From assembly GCF_023715605.1 (NCBI RefSeq), contig NZ_JAMBOL010000002.1, positions 62,001-126,000 of the forward strand: a DNA stretch of 64,000 nt. Reading direction: 5' to 3'. Of the stretch, positions 46,679-54,452 are shown piece by piece (position 1 is the first letter of the stretch; each line of letters starts with the position of its first letter). The notes under the pieces are model-generated. The model made no database searches, was not told the DNA's origin, and was given only the letters and a program-made list of their open reading frames with translations. The translations under genes were made by a program, and so were the position numbers. Source of the stretch: Halalkalibacter oceani. Lineage in GTDB: Bacteria > Bacillota > Bacilli > Bacillales > Bacillaceae_D.

Positions 46679-46767
46679 GTCATGTTCATAAGATTGTAAA
46701 TGCTTTAATTTTAGCAATGGCTGCCGGTCATGTATAATAGGAAAGAAAGAGAAAAGGAGTGATTCAT

Positions 46768-47316
46768 ATGAAGGAAACGGCAATCGACCGTCCCCATAAA
46801 AAACGCAATTATAAACCGGCTATTATTATTATTACCATTCTTGTGAACGGATTGGTCGTTATTCTGTCCGGACTGCCTGGATACGAAAATTTCACTGCAT
46901 TCGATGTCACGATTTTGCCGATGATGAATGCGATCTTTAACAGCTTTACTTTCTTATTTTTAGTAGCGGCTCTTGCAGCGATTTTAAAAAGAAATGTCAC
47001 CGTCCACCGGCGCTTTATTTATGCCGCTTTTGTTACGACGACATTGTTTCTCGTTACGTATGTAACGTATCATTTCCTCTCGCCTTCCACTCCATATGGA
47101 GGGACAGGCTTCATGGCGGGGCTGTATTACTTTATTTTGATTACCCATATCGTCCTTGCTGCCGTTATTGTACCGCTTGCTTTAACAGCGGTCGCCAGGG
47201 CATGGAATCTGGAAAATGAACGCCACCGCAAAATCGCGCGCTGGACGATGCCGATTTGGCTCTATGTCAGCCTGACAGGAGTTGTCGTCTACTTGATGAT
47301 CTCCCCGTATTATTGA
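46768..47316 (+). CDS. DUF420 membrane protein (CtaM/YozB type), cytochrome oxidase assembly
   Basis: Membrane protein of 182 residues with five hydrophobic segments and conserved histidines (FHLSP-like YHFLSPSTPYGG, LYYFILITHIVLAAVIVPL, HRKIARWTMPIWLYVSLTG). It belongs to DUF420, whose S. aureus member CtaM is needed for active haem A-copper oxidase; B. subtilis YozB is also in this family. It takes the place of ctaG, which follows ctaF in B. subtilis. The ATG at 46768 follows AAAGGAGTG. An independent transcript is likely because a terminator separates it from ctaF. Confidence 0.83.
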   Translation: MKETAIDRPHKKRNYKPAIIIITILVNGLVVILSGLPGYENFTAFDVTILPMMNAIFNSFTFLFLVAALAAILKRNVTVHRRFIYAAFVTTTLFLVTYVTYHFLSPSTPYGGTGFMAGLYYFILITHIVLAAVIVPLALTAVARAWNLENERHRKIARWTMPIWLYVSLTGVVVYLMISPYY

Positions 47317-47366
47317 GCTTGAGATTGATAGTTAAAGGGGAGCTTTTTCCCTTTTTGTCTCAAGCT
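47316..47366 (+). terminator. terminator after the DUF420 gene
   Basis: AGCTTGAGA pairs with TCTCAAGCT, with inner AAAGGGG/CCCTTT. The arms equal the GAGACAAG-type terminal module of the dispersed elements read on both strands. Confidence 0.65.
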
Positions 47367-47419
47367 TCAAAGCAGTGCATCACCCATTGGAGGTAGCTGA
47401 GTTCGGTGTAAATGAAAGA

Positions 47420-47457
47420 GGCTGGGCAAAAAGGTTGTTTTTTCCTTTTGCCCAGCC
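47420..47457 (+). repeat. hairpin-only relative of the dispersed element, copy I
   Basis: GGCTGGGCAAAAAGG pairs with CCTTTTGCCCAGCC; the loop carries GGTTGTTTTTT. It lies in the convergent gap between the DUF420 gene and the AI-2E-like gene and could stop both. Confidence 0.8.
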
Positions 47458-47462
47458 CTTTC

Positions 47463-48521
47463 TTATACTTTAAAGTTCATTTTGATAATCCCGGCTTCTT
47501 TCGCAGATGTAAAGGCAATCACAATCAGTGGGCCGATGATAAAGCCCATGACCCCGAACAGCATCAGACCGAGGTACATCGCAATTAAGGTTGCCAGCGG
47601 GGAAAGGCCAATCTGCTGACCCATTACTTTTGGTTCTACTGTCCGCCGGATGATAAGCAGGATCGCGGCAAGAATGAGCAATTGTGTACCGATCGCGATA
47701 TTGCCAGCCACTAATTGAAAAATGGCCCATGGGGCTAAGATGACAATGGAACCGATGAGCGGGATGAAATCAACAATCCAAATGATGAACGCCATCAATA
47801 GCGCAACTTCGGGTGCAATGAGCAAAAGACCGAGCAGCGATACGATAAAGATAATAATACTGACAAGGAACTGTGCTTTTATGAAGCCCCATACGACATA
47901 ACGTAGACGGGAGGTCATAAAATTGACCTTCTCTTTCGTTTTGTCGGAAAGGTAAGCAAACAGTTTTACTTTTAAGCTTGGCAGCTCGAGCATAAACAGA
48001 AACAAGGCGATTAAATAAACAAGGAACGTAACAAGATATCCCGGAATGCTGGAAATGACCGAAGCGATATCATTGATTAAATTACGGTCACTGATCGTCG
48101 CCCGCATTTCATTTAATGCTCTCGTAACCTGAATATTAATTTCCTGAACGATTTCAGGAGGTAAGTTTTCGTATTCGTTTTCTAAATTGCGTTGCATGTT
48201 TAGCCAGGCGCGATTTAGATCATTAATATATTGCGGCAGGTTTTCAACAATGGCGGTGCCTTGCGTCACAACCTGCGTCGTTAAGTAGTAGCCTGATAAT
48301 CCGATAAAACAAACAAACAGGGTGAAGATAATCATTACGGCTATATTCCGTTTCAATTTAGCCCGCTTTTGCAGCATATAAACTGCAGGTGACAAAATCA
48401 GAGCGGTCACAAAGGCTGTAATCAGCGGTAGAGAGACTGGTAAAATAAAGTAGGCTAATACAACTAAGATGATGATTGTAAGCAATATTAGAAATGTTCG
48501 TTTTGTCAGTAGTGCTGCCAA
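47463..48521 (-). CDS. AI-2E transporter-family membrane protein
   Basis: Permease-like membrane protein of 352 residues of the AI-2E/PerM family (YtvI-like). About seven to eight hydrophobic segments: three near the N-terminus, then an extracytoplasmic stretch (NDLNRAWLNMQRNLENEYEN) and four or more near the end, with LMAFIIWIVDFIPLIGSIV and GFIIGPLIVIAFTSA. Substrates of this family vary (AI-2, ions, or unknown). The start is taken as TTG 7 bases after GAGAGGAG; longer forms lack a site. It is not part of the B. subtilis cta-ylb junction. Confidence 0.85.
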   Translation of the reverse strand: MAALLTKRTFLILLTIIILVVLAYFILPVSLPLITAFVTALILSPAVYMLQKRAKLKRNIAVMIIFTLFVCFIGLSGYYLTTQVVTQGTAIVENLPQYINDLNRAWLNMQRNLENEYENLPPEIVQEINIQVTRALNEMRATISDRNLINDIASVISSIPGYLVTFLVYLIALFLFMLELPSLKVKLFAYLSDKTKEKVNFMTSRLRYVVWGFIKAQFLVSIIIFIVSLLGLLLIAPEVALLMAFIIWIVDFIPLIGSIVILAPWAIFQLVAGNIAIGTQLLILAAILLIIRRTVEPKVMGQQIGLSPLATLIAMYLGLMLFGVMGFIIGPLIVIAFTSAKEAGIIKMNFKV

Positions 48522-48715
48522 TTTGGGACTCCTCTCATACACAATACAAGCTATCTTTATTATAGTATGAAGCAGAAACATTTAACAGTGACAACCGTTT
48601 TAAATTTTTACCGTGTTCACATTACTTTCTTCACTCCGGCGGACCAAAGCTCGGGATGTATGCTATAATCAGCAAGACTGAAGAATCAGAGATAAACAAA
48701 ACAAGGGGTTTTATC

Positions 48716-49171
48716 GTGAAAAAGTTCATTGTACTGTCGCTTTTTATGTTCCTATCCATTATATGCACGGCCTGTTTTTCCACCGAGCCGGAGCAATTGA
48801 TTGAAGCGGATGACGAGCTGACCGCAGAGGTGGCGGCTTTTGCCGAAGCATATAAGAAATCTATGGTAGATGCTGTAAATACAGGTGACTTCAATCAGAT
48901 GGAGCCATTCTTAATTACGAATAACAGCTATTACCATTCGCTGCGCCGCTATGTTGAAGAACTGCATAGTGAACAGGTTACAAAAACGTTAGAAAACTTC
49001 CGTATTGATAAAGTGTATGTCGATGAAATTGACGAAATTCATGCTGATGTTTATGAAAAAGTCATCATACACCGGACTGAAGACGAAACGATTGAGAGAA
49101 ACGTCCGGTACGAGATGGTTCGCGGTGGGGATGATGGCCTGCGCATTGTCACGATCAGGGAAAGACGGTAA
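48716..49171 (+). CDS. putative lipoprotein, TcaA/YvbJ C-terminal-like domain
   Basis: Exported protein of 151 residues. The N-terminus KKFIVLSLFMFLSIICTAC is a lipoprotein signal peptide (lipobox-like CTAC), followed by an acidic segment and an NTF2-like part: YKKSMVDAVNTGDFNQMEPF, NNSYYHSLRRYVEELHSE and the strand pair VYVDEIDEIHADVYEKV. The arrangement resembles the C-terminal domain of TcaA/YvbJ proteins; this is by eye. The start is a GTG 7 bases after AAGGGG. It lies opposite to the YugN-like gene. Confidence 0.7.
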   Translation: MKKFIVLSLFMFLSIICTACFSTEPEQLIEADDELTAEVAAFAEAYKKSMVDAVNTGDFNQMEPFLITNNSYYHSLRRYVEELHSEQVTKTLENFRIDKVYVDEIDEIHADVYEKVIIHRTEDETIERNVRYEMVRGGDDGLRIVTIRERR

Positions 49172-49191
49172 GCTTTTCCCGCGTCCTGTTT

Positions 49192-49228
49192 AAAAAGGCT
49201 GACCCATGATTCGCGGGACAGCCTTTTT
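49192..49228. terminator. bidirectional terminator
   Basis: AAAAAGGCTG pairs with CAGCCTTTTT between the convergent genes ending at 49171 and 49230. Confidence 0.85.
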
Positions 49229-49229
49229 C

Positions 49230-49586
49230 TTATTTCTCGTTTTCTTCAAGCATTTTCTTTAACAGCTCAAGCTTCTTGTTGCATTTGTCAATAATTGGAT
49301 GAGGGAAGGTTTCTCCTTCATATTCCACACCATGTGGATAATAGTGTTTGCCAAGAATAGGTGTCATCAGCTTGATAATCGTATCATCGTGCGGAATATC
49401 ACCTTTAATGGCATATGCCGGCAAACGCAAGTAATAGATGTCATCCTGATTTACAATTTTGTAATCAAACATGACACGCTCATAATCCCACTGTCCTGCG
49501 TGCACAAGACCGATTGATTCTGCAGCGTGGCGGACAGTTTCAAATTTAAATTCTTTATCTGCAAGTCCTATATGCTCGAATTTCAC
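49230..49586 (-). CDS. YugN-like family protein
   Basis: Soluble protein of 118 residues beginning [20 protein letters not shown], with [17 protein letters not shown] and [18 protein letters not shown], features of the YugN-like family found in Bacillus; role unknown. The ribosome site before the ATG is GGAGGCG. It is convergent with the preceding lipoprotein. The 282-base gap to the next gene contains only AT-rich promoter-like sequence. Confidence 0.8.
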   Translation of the reverse strand: MKFEHIGLADKEFKFETVRHAAESIGLVHAGQWDYERVMFDYKIVNQDDIYYLRLPAYAIKGDIPHDDTIIKLMTPILGKHYYPHGVEYEGETFPHPIIDKCNKKLELLKKMLEENEK

Positions 49587-49868
49587 TACGAATACGCCTC
49601 CAATTCATTATATGTACTCTACTTATGATAGTATGAAAAAGCTTCGGTTGCAACGTTTGAATGGTGAATGTTTTATGGAGATTGAAATGTGGAAGAAAAG
49701 GGTAGAGCATTCGGGTGAGAATCGGTCTTCACGAAGCGGTTGACGGGTGATTCGACACCGTCATCGTGAGAAAGACAGAAGGTTACATTGTTAGTGAAAG
49801 GAGTCAGGTAAAAGACTTCGAAATAGATAAGAGGTAGAAGTAGCCGCAGCAAAAAGGAGAGGGTTGAT

Positions 49869-50942
49869 TTGAAAAAGGGTTTTGTTATTGGAATCGGCAT
49901 CTGTTTATTTGTTTTTCTGATCGCTTTTGAGACGATGTTTGCACAGCAAATCAAGGAATGGTTTAGCTCTTCTTCAAGGGTGACAGAGGTTGTTGAGGAG
50001 CCTGAAGAGCAAACTGGAGATAGAGAAGAGCTTTTAGCAGCAGAGGAAAATCACAGCCCGAGCATAGATGCGATTGGCCTGATCGGAATGCGGGAGGAGG
50101 AAGTAAGACAGCAGTATGGTGAGCCCGCGCGAATAGATCCTTCCGCCTATGGTTATGATTGGTGGATTTATCCTTTATCCGAGTTGTCCTACATGCAGGT
50201 TGGGATTGACGATGCGCAAGTAGTGACGGCCTTTATTGCTGGTGATCTTCTGGGGGATTTAGGCTTTCTCGACAGGGGGGAGTCGTACGCTGAAATAAAC
50301 GAAAGTCTCTCGTTTGCTAAAGAAGTCGATGTGAACTGGAGCTTTCGTTTTCAGCTGTCGGACGAAGATTTGCAGATGCGTCCGCTCATTCAACTGGAAG
50401 ATCAATGGCTTCAGCTTTATTTTGATACATTTACCGGAGAGCTATCAAGTGTCCGGCTCCTGACGGAAGAAGTTCTGCTTTTGCAGCGCCCTTATTCGGT
50501 TACCTATCGTGGAGATTTACCTGACGCTCCTGAGCTGACGGCCCAACAATGGGCGGAGATTGAAGAAGGCGAGGCGAGACAAATTTTTGATCTGACAAAC
50601 TTGATCCGGCACCAGCACGGGCTCGCTCCAGTGGAATGGGATGCCGAGGTGGCGAACGTCGCTTATTTGCACAGCAAGGATATGAATCAGGGAAATTACT
50701 TTTCCCATACATCTCCCACTTACGGCGAGCTAGGCGACCGTTTCGAAAATGGAGGGATTCCCTTTAGAGCGGTTGGAGAGAATATAGCAGCGAAGTATGT
50801 AGACGGAATAGCCGCCGTCGAAGGCTGGCTGAACAGCGAAGGACACCGGGCGACACTGCTCCACGAAGAATTCACCCACCTCGGCGTCGGCGTCTATCAG
50901 GATTACTACACCCAAAACTTCATGACCCCGTTTGAATTATAA
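49869..50942 (+). CDS. ylbC: CAP/SCP-domain secreted protein YlbC
   Basis: 357 residues. An uncleaved signal or anchor (FVIGIGICLFVFLIAFETMF) and an acidic spacer are followed by a CAP-associated N-terminal domain (about 65-210, IGLIGMREEEVRQQYGEP, ISPL-like WWIYPLSELSYMQVGID) and a C-terminal CAP domain with HQHGLAPVEWDAEVANVA, HSKDMNQGNYFSHTSP and VEGWLNSEGHRATLL. CAP proteins act outside the cell. The start is TTG, 6 bases after AAAGGAGAGG. Matches B. subtilis YlbC; ylbA and ylbB are absent here. Confidence 0.88.
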   Translation: MKKGFVIGIGICLFVFLIAFETMFAQQIKEWFSSSSRVTEVVEEPEEQTGDREELLAAEENHSPSIDAIGLIGMREEEVRQQYGEPARIDPSAYGYDWWIYPLSELSYMQVGIDDAQVVTAFIAGDLLGDLGFLDRGESYAEINESLSFAKEVDVNWSFRFQLSDEDLQMRPLIQLEDQWLQLYFDTFTGELSSVRLLTEEVLLLQRPYSVTYRGDLPDAPELTAQQWAEIEEGEARQIFDLTNLIRHQHGLAPVEWDAEVANVAYLHSKDMNQGNYFSHTSPTYGELGDRFENGGIPFRAVGENIAAKYVDGIAAVEGWLNSEGHRATLLHEEFTHLGVGVYQDYYTQNFMTPFEL

Positions 50943-51018
50943 GAGGCTGTGACAAAAGGTTGTTTTTTGACCTTTTTCCCAGCCTCTCTAAGCAATGAGC
51001 GAAGCCATTGCCGTGGGC
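50941..51018 (+). repeat. dispersed 3' element, copy G (inner helices deleted)
   Basis: Sense to ylbC, starting on its stop codon. Hairpin GAGGCTGTGAC...CCCAGCCTC, then TAAGCAATGAGCG joined directly to AAGCCATTGCC, then a truncated end. The deletion removes the GCCAC/GTGGC helix and the inner 13-base hairpin as one unit while keeping GCAATG/CATTGC. Confidence 0.82.
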
Positions 51019-51092
51019 CAGGACGCTTTTTTCTGAACTGCCTTTTTCATCTTCCCGCGTGCGAAAAAAATTTAAAAAATGGGCGAACCAAG

Positions 51093-51121
51093 GACTAGGC
51101 TCATTTGTAAGCTATAGTATG
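51093..51121 (+). promoter_or_regulatory. sigma-K-like promoter of ylbD
   Basis: GACT (51093-51096), exactly 16 bases, TATAGTATG (51113-51121). It fits mACm-N16-CATAnnnTA except for T instead of C and G instead of A at the ends of the -10 element. Confidence 0.4.
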
Positions 51122-51144
51122 ACAGGAAAAAGAAGGTGAATTTA

Positions 51145-51567
51145 ATGGAGAAAAATCAGGAATTACACCCTTCTGTTCAGCAATTTAAAGAGTTTATGAA
51201 ACAGCATCCGGCGTTAATCGCTGAAGTGAAAGCCAACCGCCGTTCGCTTCAAACAATTTATGAAGAATGGTCCATATTGGGACCGGAGCATGAGCAATGG
51301 CAAACCTATCGTTCAGTGAAAGCCGAGGCCGCACAGGAACCGGTTGAAGAGGAAACGGCCTCGAATTCCAATTCAACGGCTTCTGATACGCTTGGTCAAG
51401 TGATGGGACTGATTCGGCGGATGAACGTCCAGGACTTGCAAAATCATTTAGCTCAGTTCAGCTCGGTGCTGGCAAATGTCCAAAACGTCATTCAGACGTT
51501 CCAGCGTCCATCGAATCAGCCTTCCCAGAAACCGCAGGATCATCCATTTTCATTTCGCCGGGATTAA
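51145..51567 (+). CDS. ylbD: putative spore coat protein YlbD
   Basis: Helical protein of 140 residues, MEKNQELHPSVQQFKEFMKQ to an Asn/Gln/Pro-rich tail ending HPFSFRRD, matching the YlbD-like putative coat family. No signal peptide. The ATG at 51145 follows AGAAGGTG, and a sigma-K-like sequence lies upstream, in keeping with late mother-cell expression. ylbE begins 16 bases after it, so the two are probably cotranscribed as in B. subtilis. Confidence 0.85.
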   Translation: MEKNQELHPSVQQFKEFMKQHPALIAEVKANRRSLQTIYEEWSILGPEHEQWQTYRSVKAEAAQEPVEEETASNSNSTASDTLGQVMGLIRRMNVQDLQNHLAQFSSVLANVQNVIQTFQRPSNQPSQKPQDHPFSFRRD

Positions 51568-51583
51568 GAAGGAGGGGAAGTAA

Positions 51584-51844
51584 GTGAGACGCGATGTGCT
51601 GCAAGTGCTGCAAGCTTCGCCTGAACTGCGACAATATGTCAGACAGCACCCGGTCTGGTATCGTCGCCTGGCCAGAGATCCGGGGCAATTGCAGGCAATG
51701 GAGAAGGAAGCGAATTATTTTTACGGTCGGACATTGCCGCAACGGGTGGAGAAAATGCAAAATCAGCTTGGATTGGCGATGATGATGATTGAGATGCTAA
51801 GAATGGGGCAGGCAACGGTGGCGCAAGCTCAGGGCGGCCAGTAA
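51584..51844 (+). CDS. ylbE: YlbE-like protein
   Basis: Helical 86-residue protein of the YlbE-like family: MRRDVLQVLQASPELRQYVR, HPVWYRRLARDPGQLQAMEKEANYF in the middle (given here in two parts, HPVWYRRLARDPG and QLQAMEKEANYF), and a Met/Gln-rich end. Starts with GTG, 6 bases after AAGGAGGGG. Function unknown, perhaps spore-related because of its pairing with ylbD. Confidence 0.87.
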   Translation: MRRDVLQVLQASPELRQYVRQHPVWYRRLARDPGQLQAMEKEANYFYGRTLPQRVEKMQNQLGLAMMMIEMLRMGQATVAQAQGGQ

Positions 51845-51902
51845 AATCAACGAATAGTCAGCTTGCGGGAGGAGACCCTACAAATAGGAAGGAGTGGTCT
51901 TC

Positions 51903-52328
51903 ATGAAGCAGGCATGGCTAACGTTCTTACTTTTCATCTCACTATGTGCGGGCACTCCCGATGCTGAAGCGGCCGATGAGACCGTTCATTCATCTTCGGT
52001 TCGTGTCACTCCCTTGCAAAATATTGAAGTGATCGAAATTAAATCAGAGCAGGAGCTCGTTGTAACTCATAAGGTGAAAGATGGAAGGATCTATGTCGAA
52101 TGCTTTCTCAATGATTTTGTGCTTTCAGAGGAAAAGGCTGGATCTTTGCACGAGCAAGGTGAAGGCCATCTGCGCTTATATGTCGATGATGAGCATGTTG
52201 CGACCTTGTTCGAAGCGGCATTTATTATTGAAGGATTGGCACCGGGAGAGCATACCATTACAGTTTCGGCTGTGAAAAATGATCGCTCTCCATACGGATT
52301 TGATTCAACCTTTTCCGTTACTGTTTAA
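51903..52328 (+). CDS. secreted protein of unknown function
   Basis: Protein of 141 residues with a clear signal peptide (MKQAWLTFLLFISLCAGTPD, likely cut after AEA) and a mature all-beta domain (VRVTPLQNIEVIEIKSEQEL, HLRLYVDDEHVATL, GLAPGEHTITVSAVKNDRSP) that looks like a small immunoglobulin-like or adhesin-type sandwich. I do not recognise the family. AAGGAGTGG lies 5 bases before the ATG. Its 3' end overlaps the convergent ATP-grasp gene by 11 bases. Absent from this place in B. subtilis. Confidence 0.7.
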   Translation: MKQAWLTFLLFISLCAGTPDAEAADETVHSSSVRVTPLQNIEVIEIKSEQELVVTHKVKDGRIYVECFLNDFVLSEEKAGSLHEQGEGHLRLYVDDEHVATLFEAAFIIEGLAPGEHTITVSAVKNDRSPYGFDSTFSVTV

Positions 52329-53088
52329 CTAGCCCGGTAATATATTTGTAAATATGCTGTTCGACAGAGACACCGAGCTGCTGAAAGCCCTGGTTGCCAA
52401 AAAGCGTGTTGAATTCCAAAAAATAAAATTTGCCTCCGGCAGAAACAAGGTCAAAGCCGGCATGATTGATGCCAAGCTGTCTGGCTGTCTGCTGGACAAG
52501 CGTTACCGCATCCTCCGGTATGTCCTCAAACGAAATACGAGCGCCCTGGGCGACGTTATTGCGGAACGAATTGCGCTCATTAATCCGCCAATAGGAGGCA
52601 ATCACCTCATCACCGACAACGCAAATCCGCAAATCACGGTCAATCGGTAAATATTCCTGTACATAGAAGTAAGGGTTGTTTTCGGCATATTGATAAAACT
52701 GCTGATGATCCTCGATTAAAAAAACGCCTCTGCCCATTGAATTGCGAATTTCTTTGGCGACAAAAGGAAAGGGAAATTCAGCGAAAACGCGATTAATATT
52801 GTCGTCGTTTCGGCCAAGGATAACCGTCTTCGGTACATGCTCGGGGCATACGCTCCAAAGCGCGCGAGTTACTTCGATTTTATTGAAGCCAAGCTGAATC
52901 GACTGAATGCTTGGAAAAATAGTTTTTTTCATCCCGTAAACAAGAGCATTAACCTGCCAGTTTTCAGGGAAAAGGCAAATGTCAGCTTCCGCAATTTTGC
53001 CACGTTCCTCAAACATATGCTCAGGCTTGACATAATTAATGCCCGGAATGCCGATTGTACGAAACGGATTAAAGGTAACAATCTTCAA
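52318..53088 (-). CDS. RimK-like ATP-grasp protein
   Basis: ATP-dependent carboxylate-amine/thiol ligase fold, 256 residues. N-terminal MKIVTFNPFRTIGIPGINYV, then ATP-grasp motifs FVAKEIRNSMGRGVFLIED (nucleotide lysine and glycine-rich loop), FYVQEYLPIDRDLRICVVGD, and the metal-binding FDLVSAGGKFYFLEFNTLFG. Such enzymes add amino acids to proteins, peptides or cofactors; the substrate is unknown. The start is a TTG 8 bases after AGAAGGGG. It separates ylbE from ylbF, an insertion relative to B. subtilis. Confidence 0.83.
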   Translation of the reverse strand: MKIVTFNPFRTIGIPGINYVKPEHMFEERGKIAEADICLFPENWQVNALVYGMKKTIFPSIQSIQLGFNKIEVTRALWSVCPEHVPKTVILGRNDDNINRVFAEFPFPFVAKEIRNSMGRGVFLIEDHQQFYQYAENNPYFYVQEYLPIDRDLRICVVGDEVIASYWRINERNSFRNNVAQGARISFEDIPEDAVTLVQQTARQLGINHAGFDLVSAGGKFYFLEFNTLFGNQGFQQLGVSVEQHIYKYITGLVKQ

Positions 53089-53267
53089 TGTGTACGCCCC
53101 TTCTTCTCTCATTTTTACATAAGTCGAATGAATTATAGTCATAGAATGCCGGATTGTCAATGCTTTGGGAAGGGGCTTGAATGGGAAAGGAATCATTCGG
53201 GATGCCCGGTTGAATCGTTCGTATTTTTTACAAGACGTGGTATAATGCATGGGAGGAGGTGTGGTGA

Positions 53268-53711
53268 ATGCTTGTAACCATGTCGACATTGGAATTAATG
53301 GAAGAAACGGACGCGTTAAGTCAAGCGATTCTCTTGTCAGAGCCGTTTTCTGAGTATAAACGTGCGAAAAATGAATTGCAAGAAGATAAAGAAGCGCAGG
53401 AGTGCATTCGGCGGTTTAATGCTGTCAAGGAGCAGTACGAGGATGTGCAGCGCTTCGGGAAGTACCATCCTGACTATAAGCGGATTTCCACGGAGATTCG
53501 CGAACGGAAGCGTGAGATGGACGTCATGCCAACCGTAGTCGCCTTTAAAAAGGCGGAGCGTGAGCTGGAGTCGCTGTTGAATGAGGTCAGTGAGATCATA
53601 GCCCGCGCGGTGTCGCCGACGATAAAAGTACCAACAGGAAATCCTTTCTTCGATTCGATGTCCTGCAGCGGCGGCTGCGGTTCCGGCGGCAGCTGCAGCT
53701 GTGGCGGATAA
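53268..53711 (+). CDS. ylbF: YlbF, regulator of the RNase Y complex
   Basis: YlbF/YmcA family protein of 147 residues. Helical domain (MEETDALSQAILLSEPFSEY, EAQECIRRFNAVKEQYEDV, KAERELESLLNEVSEIIARA) and a Cys-rich tail MSCSGGCGSGGSCSCGG. In B. subtilis YlbF, YmcA and YaaT form a complex with iron-sulphur clusters that modulates RNase Y, competence, biofilm and sporulation; the four tail cysteines fit a cluster role. GGAGGAGGTG lies before the ATG and TATAAT at 53241-53246 may be part of its promoter. Confidence 0.93.
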   Translation: MLVTMSTLELMEETDALSQAILLSEPFSEYKRAKNELQEDKEAQECIRRFNAVKEQYEDVQRFGKYHPDYKRISTEIRERKREMDVMPTVVAFKKAERELESLLNEVSEIIARAVSPTIKVPTGNPFFDSMSCSGGCGSGGSCSCGG

Positions 53712-53790
53712 GAAAGCCGACAAAAAGAAGATTGAAGAGCAGAAACGGTCCATGTTACAGTAGAAAGAGATGAATAAAAGGAGATAAATT

Positions 53791-54069
53791 ATGCTAAGTT
53801 CAAAGCGCCAGGGGATTGCCGTATGGCTGACTTCTCTTAAATTTGCCAGACAATTACGCCGGTTTGGACATGTTCACTATGTCTCAAAAAAAATGAAGTA
53901 TGTCGTCTTTTATTGTGATCAGGAAAAAGTGGAAGACACGATCAAGAAGCTCGAGTCCTTTCATTTTGTCCGGGAAGTAAAGCCGTCAATGCGACCGTTT
54001 ATTGCGACGGAGTTTCAAAATGCGAAGCCTGACAGAGCAAAGGAATATGATTATAAAATGGGGATTTAA
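53791..54069 (+). CDS. ylbG: UPF0298 protein YlbG
   Basis: Soluble 92-residue protein, MLSSKRQGIAVWLTSLKFAR, HVHYVSKKMKYVVFYCDQEK and FVREVKPSMRPFIATEF, the UPF0298 (YlbG) family. Unknown function. AAAGGAG lies before the ATG. It follows ylbF by 79 bases and ends just before a terminator, as in B. subtilis. Confidence 0.92.
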   Translation: MLSSKRQGIAVWLTSLKFARQLRRFGHVHYVSKKMKYVVFYCDQEKVEDTIKKLESFHFVREVKPSMRPFIATEFQNAKPDRAKEYDYKMGI

Positions 54070-54105
54070 GAGTGTCCAAGCTTTACGGGCACTCCTCTTT
54101 TTTGC
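54070..54105 (+). terminator. terminator of ylbG
   Basis: GAGTGTCC pairs with GGGCACTC, then TCCTCTTTTTT. Confidence 0.75.
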
Positions 54106-54401
54106 ATTTTTCGTATGGATTTCCGGAAATGGCCGTGTCGCCAGTTTTCTCAGGTTCATGCCAGCAAAGACAAGCATTGCAGCGTGCCCCCCATCCCAGT
54201 AGCGAACCCTGGTTACTAACAAAAAGGCCAAGAGGAGAGGTTGGATGAAATAAACAGCTTTCCGCGGAGAGTGAGGGCTATGCTCTCATGTAGTGGAAAT
54301 ACTTTTGTCTCCCGAAAATCAACCGTTGCCTAAACGGCAGGAAAATCGAAGAAATGTATGAAAACCCGCTCAATCCCTTCGCTAAGCATAGGAGAAGCGA
54401 G

Positions 54402-54430
54402 TTGTATATTTCGCAAAACGAAATATACAA
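54402..54430 (+). promoter_or_regulatory. perfect palindrome upstream of the MFS gene (operator or attenuator)
   Basis: TTGTATATTTCG and CGAAATATACAA are perfect inverted repeats of 12 bases separated by CAAAA, ending 22 bases before the MFS start codon. The rest of the 383-base gap 54070-54452 has a minor CCGTTGCC hairpin and no gene. The symmetry and position suit a repressor site of a TetR/PadR-like regulator, or a leader hairpin. Confidence 0.6.
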
Positions 54431-54452
54431 TAGAAATAAGGAAGTGATTCGA

